From: a virus
Direction: 5' to 3' (one strand)
Virus record (IMG/VR): IMGVR_UViG_3300021091_000503
Coordinates: 1 to 20,656 of that record
Length of the DNA: 20,656 bases
In this document: positions 20,394 to 20,656 of the stretch, in pieces
Position numbering within the stretch: position 1 is the stretch's first letter
Layout: each line of letters starts with the position of its first letter
The notes under the pieces: model-generated
Databases searched by the model: none
What the model saw: only the letters and a program-made list of their open reading frames with translations
What the model was told of the DNA's origin: nothing
Program-made: the position numbers and the translations under genes

Positions 20394-20550
20394 GGGATTT
20401 GTTTAGAAAAGTTGGTTGATGGTTAAACACGCCATTCAGTTGCTTTTGGATGGCTAAAGCCGCCGTTATCAAGACATTTACACCTACCCCCCTAAGTTGT
20501 TTATTGTAATGGGTTTATAAATCGATTTATTTTACTATCACTTAGGTGTG
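20394..20550. other. AT-rich block with a 14-bp palindrome (origin or control candidate)
   Basis: No gene is visible. The block is much more A/T-rich than its surroundings. It contains the perfect palindrome ATAAATCGATTTAT (20517-20530) and the 7-bp inverted repeats CCTAAGT (20491-20497) / ACTTAGG (20540-20546) and ACACCTA (20480-20486) / TAGGTGT (20543-20549), so the two halves flank the palindrome. It lies upstream of promoter P1. Duplex-unwinding and protein binding would fit a replication origin; no DnaA box series was seen. Confidence 0.4.
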
Positions 20551-20579
20551 ACTCTAGGTTGCTCCCCAGCTCAGACGAA

Positions 20580-20656
20580 CCCCCTCACCCCCCAACCCCC
20601 CTCCCCCCCGCTTCGCGGGGGGAAGGGGGGCTTCAGAGCCCCCTCACCCCCCAACC
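20580..20656. repeat. C-rich REP-like element with direct repeats and a long hairpin
   Basis: CCCCCTCACCCCCCAACC occurs at 20580-20597 and again at 20639-20656, where the window ends. Between them a very stable hairpin spans 20596-20630 (C-run and G-run arms closing on a TTC loop). The CCCTCACCCC...CCCCC style resembles REP-like palindromic repeats found in bacterial intergenic regions. The hairpin at 20275-20301 has a related core (CCCTCACCC). No gene is visible in this stretch. Confidence 0.55.

Overview
The window is part of a tailed-phage genome (or a prophage segment), most likely a podovirus-like phage of an uncultured, probably aquatic bacterium. Three things point to this: a cluster of virion genes with large ejection-type proteins on the plus strand, a facing minus-strand cluster of replication and recombination genes, and dense packing with stop/start overlaps (ATGA, GTGA, TTGA). 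The host cannot be named from sequence alone. It must accept GTG and TTG starts and Shine-Dalgarno (SD) initiation, because several minus-strand genes have strong GGAGG sites.

Plus strand, 1-11779 (structural module). In order: the tail end of a small membrane protein (holin-like), two small basic proteins, a glycine-rich adhesin, a 726-residue tail protein, a 231-residue fibre-like protein, a 569-residue virion protein with regular 5- and 11-residue repeats, a PP-loop/PAPS-reductase-like enzyme, and two large ejection-type proteins (470 and 1211 residues). Three of these genes (562, 6714, 8144) share the unusual start context GGTARRAT-N6-ATG. This looks like a -10 box placed so that transcription would begin at the start codon itself, that is, leaderless mRNAs.

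Minus strand, 19876 down to 11751 (replication and accessory module). Read in transcription order: an 86-residue unknown, an SSB-like protein with an acidic DDAPF tip, a secreted lysozyme/transglycosylase-like protein, three small proteins (one membrane, one coiled coil), a pair of operator-like repeats, two small proteins, a Cas4/RecB-type nuclease, a DnaB-type helicase, a DUF6378-like protein, an HTH protein, an HNH nuclease with a second gene overprinted on its 3' end, two small basic proteins, two unknowns and a calcineurin-type phosphoesterase. The two modules converge and overlap by 29 bases at 11751-11779.

Right end, 19877-20656 (about 780 bases without a convincing gene). This is the densest non-coding stretch: a perfect AT-rich palindrome, a run of strong hairpins, two good minus-strand promoters (TTGACG-N16-TAGGGT and TTGTCA-N16-TACGGT) separated by an intrinsic terminator, an AT-rich block with a 14-bp palindrome, and C-rich REP-like repeats. 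The first promoter and the terminator would define a small RNA of about 95 nt. The second would produce a structured leader of about 350 nt ahead of the replication genes. This control region, together with the start-codon-proximal -10 boxes, is the most novel part of the window.
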